A stretch of 64,000 nucleotides of DNA from assembly GCF_037975245.1 (NCBI RefSeq), contig NC_092571.1, positions 3,863,001 through 3,927,000 on the forward strand, given 5' to 3'. Below the pieces are notes generated by a model that had not been told where the DNA came from, did not search any database, and saw only the letters and a program-made list of their open reading frames with translations. The position numbers and the translations under genes are program-made. Each line of letters begins with the position of its first letter. Position 1 is the first letter of the stretch. This stretch comes from Apostichopus japonicus (taxonomy: Eukaryota > Echinodermata > Holothuroidea > Aspidochirotida > Stichopodidae). Of this stretch, positions 60,101-64,000 are shown piece by piece.

Positions 60101-62319
60101 ATCCCCTACCGTCATCAATGCGCCTATTTATGGAACGGAATACAACGAAGCTCTTCCGAATAGTCCGAACATTCTGAACTCTGAAGCTCCATGTGCCGTT
60201 TGTCAGGCAACCGGACGACAGAGTGTTGTGATGATTCCGGGATCTGTTGAGTGCTTTGGCGAAGGTGGGTGTCCCCCCTACCCTATTCTCAGTATTTTCC
60301 ATTGTTTTCTTGAAGTATAATAAGAAGCCAGCAATGGTCACAATAAGTGTCTTTATGTGGATTTTGGCAATATGAAAGCACTGATACACAAAACGGTTTA
60401 TGTTCAGTTACCAGTTTCGACTACCTTCCAGAAAGGTATGTTGGATGTTGATGTTGGATTATTTCCCATACTTGGTTTGACTTCATTACAAGGATTATTG
60501 CACATACTTTTGCTAGGAAGGCATGTGTTGGATTACTTTCTCTTTTCCTCCCTGTATTTTACATTGCCGTTGTGCTCATTATTTCCTTAAACTTGTATAT
60601 GTTTTACTCTTATTATTTCAACGCATGTCCGCATGTCCCAGCTCGTGTCTATGTCGTCACCCGATTCCTTGATCATGTACTTGTCATTGGCTTAGTACAT
60701 GTTATTGACAATACCCATGTTATTGACCAGGTACTTGTTATTGACCATGTAGCCTACTTGTAATTGACCATTGTAACCTACTTGTTATTGACCATGTAGC
60801 CTACTTATTATTGAACATGTAGCTTACTTGTTATTGGTCAGGTCCTTGTTATTGACTATGTTCTTTTTATTGACCATGTCCTTGTTATTGACGATGTCCT
60901 TTTCATTGACCATTTTCTTTCTATTGACCATGATCCTGCTCCTCTCTACATTCTTCATCTTGTACTTGCTATTTCTCATGTCCTTTGTCTTTGTTTATCT
61001 TTGCTCCAGGTTGCTTTCTTGCTTTTCACTTTCATTGCTCTTTGCGGTTACAAGAATCTCTTCCTCTGACCAATTTCATTGCTTTTGCTTAAATCTTTGC
61101 TGTTATCTGTTCACCTTTGTTGATGCTTTTGCTCGTGTCATGAACAAGACAAAAAGATAGGATCAGGTCATGGAGAAGGGAGTGGAAAAGAAATGCGACA
61201 CGAGCAAACTCTTTCTGTAGCTCATACTATGGTTCATTATGTTTTTTCGTGTTCTTGCTGTTGTTACTCGTACCTTCTTTATGAGATATTCGTAAACATG
61301 GTCATGATCTATTATGACAGTTGTCATAGCAAAAGGTGCCATGGTAAAGTTAATGTTCATTAGTAATGAGTCTTGGCGGTAGGGAATGGAGGGGGGATTC
61401 TTGGTTAGTTGAACGAGGGTGACATGAAGACCACATCGTGGAGGGTGTGTGCTTGGGTATATATTTATCTGTTAAATCTGCACTTTTGTGCTAAAAAAAT
61501 ACCCAAACGACCTATCAGATTTTCTCCACACGTGGTAGAAGGTATAAAGAACTTACCCATGATATAAACTTATGTGTTCTCAGTCTTTAAAATGAACAGT
61601 CATACTAGGTCTAATTAGGCAAACTGTAACTGTTCTTCCAGAATTCTAAGGACAAGCATTTAAACTGAGGTAAACGATCACGGGTTTAATAGTCAAATGT
61701 TTACCTGACCAATATTCTTCAAGTGGGAAGGTGTCATCTGTAGGTAACGTGTGTATTGCAGACCATCAGAACGTAAAATCAAAGCACAAAGTTAGTAATT
61801 AAAGTAAAACGTGATTTTGCTTAAGGTCTAACTGCAAGGGGGAATATTAAATTGTCTTAAGAAAACTGACTGTGGTAACTGATGTCAAGTGTATTATGGT
61901 ACGCTAATAACTGTGAAAATTCTCCACCACTCTACCAATATTCTCAAAATTTTGCCGTGATAACATGCATCGTGATAACGACTTGTGCCTTGAACACCTT
62001 CAGCACCAAATATCAAAGGTCAAAGACATGACGACATATGTTGACTAGACGTGCCTTTTCTTACATGATATTTTCGTATTGATTTGTAGGGTGGACTCTT
62101 GAGTATCGGGGATACATGATGTCATCTATCTATACTGCTTACAAATCTGAATTCATTTGCGTCGATAACAACGCAGAAGCAATTCATCGTAGCGGAGCGA
62201 GCAATGAAGAGTCGACAATTGTTCCAGTACACGTTAAGTGTAGTTCAAACGGTGGAGGTCTCCCGTGTGCTCCTTACGCTGATGGCCAAGACTTACCTTG
62301 CGTAGTGTGTACCCAGTAA
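54190..62319 (+). CDS. Short-chain collagen C4-like secreted protein
   Basis: A complete six-exon gene: 54190-54273, 56964-57018, 57526-57669, 58569-58706, 59959-60264 and 62090-62319, with matching phases throughout and a 318-aa product. The signal peptide MISSYFVLAVCLLVCVDLAK is followed by a short linker, a cysteine pair (GQCVMCPP) and only seven Gly-x-y triplets (GDPGPRGAPGSQGLPGRD). Next come a proline-rich linker and a cysteine-rich C-terminal domain with TYIRWGRTTCP, SHYAHKGSGSNFLCLP, YGTEYNE, APCAVC, WTLEYRGYMMSS and a final DLPCVVC. Proteins with this layout are called short-chain collagen C4-like. They are predicted extracellular, and their function is poorly known. The short triplet run probably trimerises the domain. 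AATAAA signals lie at 62687-62696. Confidence 0.92.
54850..55975 (-). mobile_element. Non-LTR retrotransposon (LINE) relic, antisense in intron 1
   Basis: The minus strand encodes reverse-transcriptase pieces: FARVLFFDFSSAFNTI and ILWFINYLTNRTHF in one frame, then GDPQGTVLAPFLFALY, KFADDTAMIG (the FADD catalytic motif) and NFLELNVFKTKEM in others, interrupted by stops. The 3' end carries AATAAAGTC and a short (ACTT)n tail. It is inactive and 5'-truncated. Confidence 0.85.
57526..57669 (+). CDS. Collagen-triplet exon of the C4-like gene
   Basis: The exon starts after TTTCGCAG and ends before GTAAGT, phase 1 at both ends. It carries the CVMC pair directly before the Gly-x-y run (GDP GPR GAP GSQ GLP GRD GRD). 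The cysteines could cross-link the three chains at the start of the helix. Confidence 0.9.
59959..60264 (+). CDS. C-terminal domain exon of the C4-like gene
   Basis: A 306-base exon, phase 1 at both ends, encoding SHYAHKGSGSNFLCLPMNP, a His/Arg/Ser/Pro-rich insert, IYGTEYNEA, EAPCAVCQATGR and VMIPGSVECFGE. The order matches the pieces found in the pseudogene at 46522-47804. Confidence 0.9.
60675..60945. repeat. TTATTGACCATGT minisatellite in collagen-like intron 5
   Basis: Degenerate tandem units of about 20-24 bases built on ACTTGTTATTGACCATGTAG. Their frames give Leu-rich or Val/Ile-rich strings that are not real proteins. Confidence 0.8.
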
Positions 62320-62686
62320 TGAACACTGGCATTATCAGCGTAAACACCCTCAAGACAAATTGTTAACTTCATAATTGATATTTCAAAGACATTCAATTTT
62401 CATATTTTTCTTTCCTACCTATAGACAAATTAACATTTAACAGTGATTCGTATCACTGTCGCAACATTAATGATCGATGGTTAGGTTAATAACACGATGG
62501 ATTTCGAGAAATAAGAGTGAGAAAGTGACCCTCAACTGGGTTCACTTATGAACTCAAATAACAGTTTTTTTAGGTCTAGAATGAAAGCGCAGCAGATAAC
62601 ATGCTAAGCAGGTTTATGCATATTGGTAGCACACATCTAGTAAAAGTTGTATTTCATACGGTGAAGGGCTCATATTGAACTATACC

Positions 62687-62696
62687 AATAAATAAA
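62687..62696 (+). terminator. Polyadenylation signal of collagen-like gene
   Basis: Two overlapping AATAAA hexamers about 370 bases after the stop codon. Confidence 0.55.
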
Positions 62697-64000
62697 GAAC
62701 GCAGCAAGACCTTTGTTTCCTCTAGCTTTCTGAAACCGACGACGGTGACTGTCCGAGGACGGTTTCGACAAAAAGCTACACGAGCAGCAAATGATTTATA
62801 ACTACGGCTACCATCCTCAAAGACGTAGGAGGGAAATTCTGATTGTGTACACTGTTTGGCTGTGAGTGTATACGGTGAGAGAGAGGAGGTTCTGCGAAAC
62901 CCCAGGAAGCATCATCATTTGCAACAGTTCTTATTCTCAGGTTTTTGTATAAGTTAGTACGTGTCAGAAAAGAGCCCCTCAGCCCTAGACTTGCGGGGGA
63001 ATAGGGATGGGGCATAAGCATAATTCCGGGCGGATGCTGAAGCATGAGGTTTAAAAATGAATTTTAAATCTTGGTGAAATGTCCAGGGTGGGTTTCAGTT
63101 GCAGATATACCTGCTTGTTGTAGCGGTTCTACAGCACAAAAATACATGTCAGAAGATGGAATTTCATTTTTTTTGGAATGTATTTCAAAGTCGCCGCCGG
63201 GGTTGAAGGGTCAACACACCCAGAAGCTGTAGCATTTTGAGATGGTTCGTTTCTCTCGTAGTGATTTTGTAGCACAACATATATATATTATTTGTTATTA
63301 TCTACAATTTATTGAGGGTTACCCCTTATACCTCTGACTCCCATTCATTACACCTCTCATACCATTTGTTACTCACTCACCACGCATACAATCAGATGTT
63401 TCTTTGATCCGTTTCAAGCTGACCCTAACGACTTTTGTATTCATTTCTAGTCTATAATTTTTACGTCCATAGATGTAAAACCTCGCTGACTTCGGCTCCG
63501 AGTTTTGACCGACTTGGTATCAATTTTGGATTTGCACAGGGGTGCCCCACCTACAATTCTGAAGGTATGACATTGGAGCGGTTGGGACAATGTTATTAAT
63601 GGAGTAAAAGCCATCTGAAATGGGGAAGGCGCCCCCAGTTTAACTCAAGGGAAAAGGTTAGGGGTAGTTCACGGAAGCTGTCAAATTTCATGTATTTCTC
63701 GTACTTTACTAAAGCGCATTTCAACACACACACGAATGCTGGAGTGTAAGTACATCACATTCAGTTGTTGTATGCTGAGCTCCATTATTGATAGTCTCAG
63801 TTTTGCCGTCGTTTAATCCTCTACCAGCCTATCTCTTTCATTTACCCCTCTCTCTCTTTTCCGTCTACTTTTGCTATTTTTCATTATTCTATTGTACAAT
63901 TAAGCTGTATGTCCATATGTCCCTTCTATATGTGACCATAATCTGTTCTAGAGAGTATGACAAATATAGTCACTTAACGAGAATTGTCATGTAGTCATAT
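62697..64000. other. 3' flank, possible remnant of a third collagen-like exon
   Basis: No gene is firmly recognised. The segment at about 63510-63565 reads INFGFAQGCPTYNSE before GTATGA, faintly like the WGxTxC start of the C4-like C-terminal domain. The rest shows nothing. Confidence 0.3.

Noticed and set aside
60572-61160. Leu/Val/Ile-rich frames resembling membrane proteins
   Set aside because: They read through a TTATTGACCATGT minisatellite inside an intron.
1-64000. CRISPR array, phage or bacterial operon features
   Set aside because: Spliceosomal introns, SINEs and animal gene families show nuclear animal DNA; no regular spacer-repeat array is present.

Overview
The window is animal nuclear DNA: AT-rich and intron-rich, with GT-AG exons separated by 0.3-3 kb introns and a heavy load of SINEs, hAT-like elements, foldback elements and microsatellites. 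The gene families (short-chain collagen C4-like protein, YihQ-type GH31 glycosidase, arylsulfatase, Ig-domain receptor with a kinase-like domain) and the foldback elements point to a marine deuterostome, most likely an echinoderm and perhaps a sea cucumber. That placement is inference. Exon models below come from reading frames, splice signals and phase matching by eye.

Layout. (1) 1045-13269, + strand: a single-pass receptor with a signal peptide, Ig-like segment(s), a transmembrane exon and a tyrosine-kinase-like domain whose catalytic motifs are replaced (HRD to HPE, DFG to DFW, glycine loop lost), so a probable receptor pseudokinase. (2) 13270-19713: no gene recognised. (3) 19714-22944, - strand: the 3' half of an arylsulfatase with a frameshift in an A6 run; its 5' exons were not found. 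(4) 21364-22162 and 23777-26701: a palindrome-rich element and a 2.9-kb foldback element. (5) 29725-37381, + strand: a GH31 glycosidase that keeps every residue I know to define bacterial sulfoquinovosidase (YihQ) and ends in a Thr/Pro/Ser stalk plus a hydrophobic tail. (6) 37382-46521: repeats only, including a SINE family with a U2-snRNA-like head and nested hAT-like elements. (7) 46522-47804: a decayed collagen C4-like pseudogene. (8) 47805-54189: repeats, including a 488-bp near-perfect tandem duplication and a duplicated promoter-proximal block. (9) 54190-62319, + strand: an intact six-exon short-chain collagen C4-like secreted protein of 318 aa, with an antisense LINE relic in intron 1. 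(10) 62320-64000: 3' flank, possibly a remnant of a third paralogue.

The genes do not form an operon-like unit. The one suggestive pairing is the divergent sulfatase and sulfoquinovosidase-like gene, both acting on sulfated sugars, but one partner looks broken. The clearest biological lead is the animal sulfoquinovosidase candidate. The clearest genomic leads are the U2-headed SINE, the nested hAT insertion with a matching empty site, and the receptor pseudokinase.
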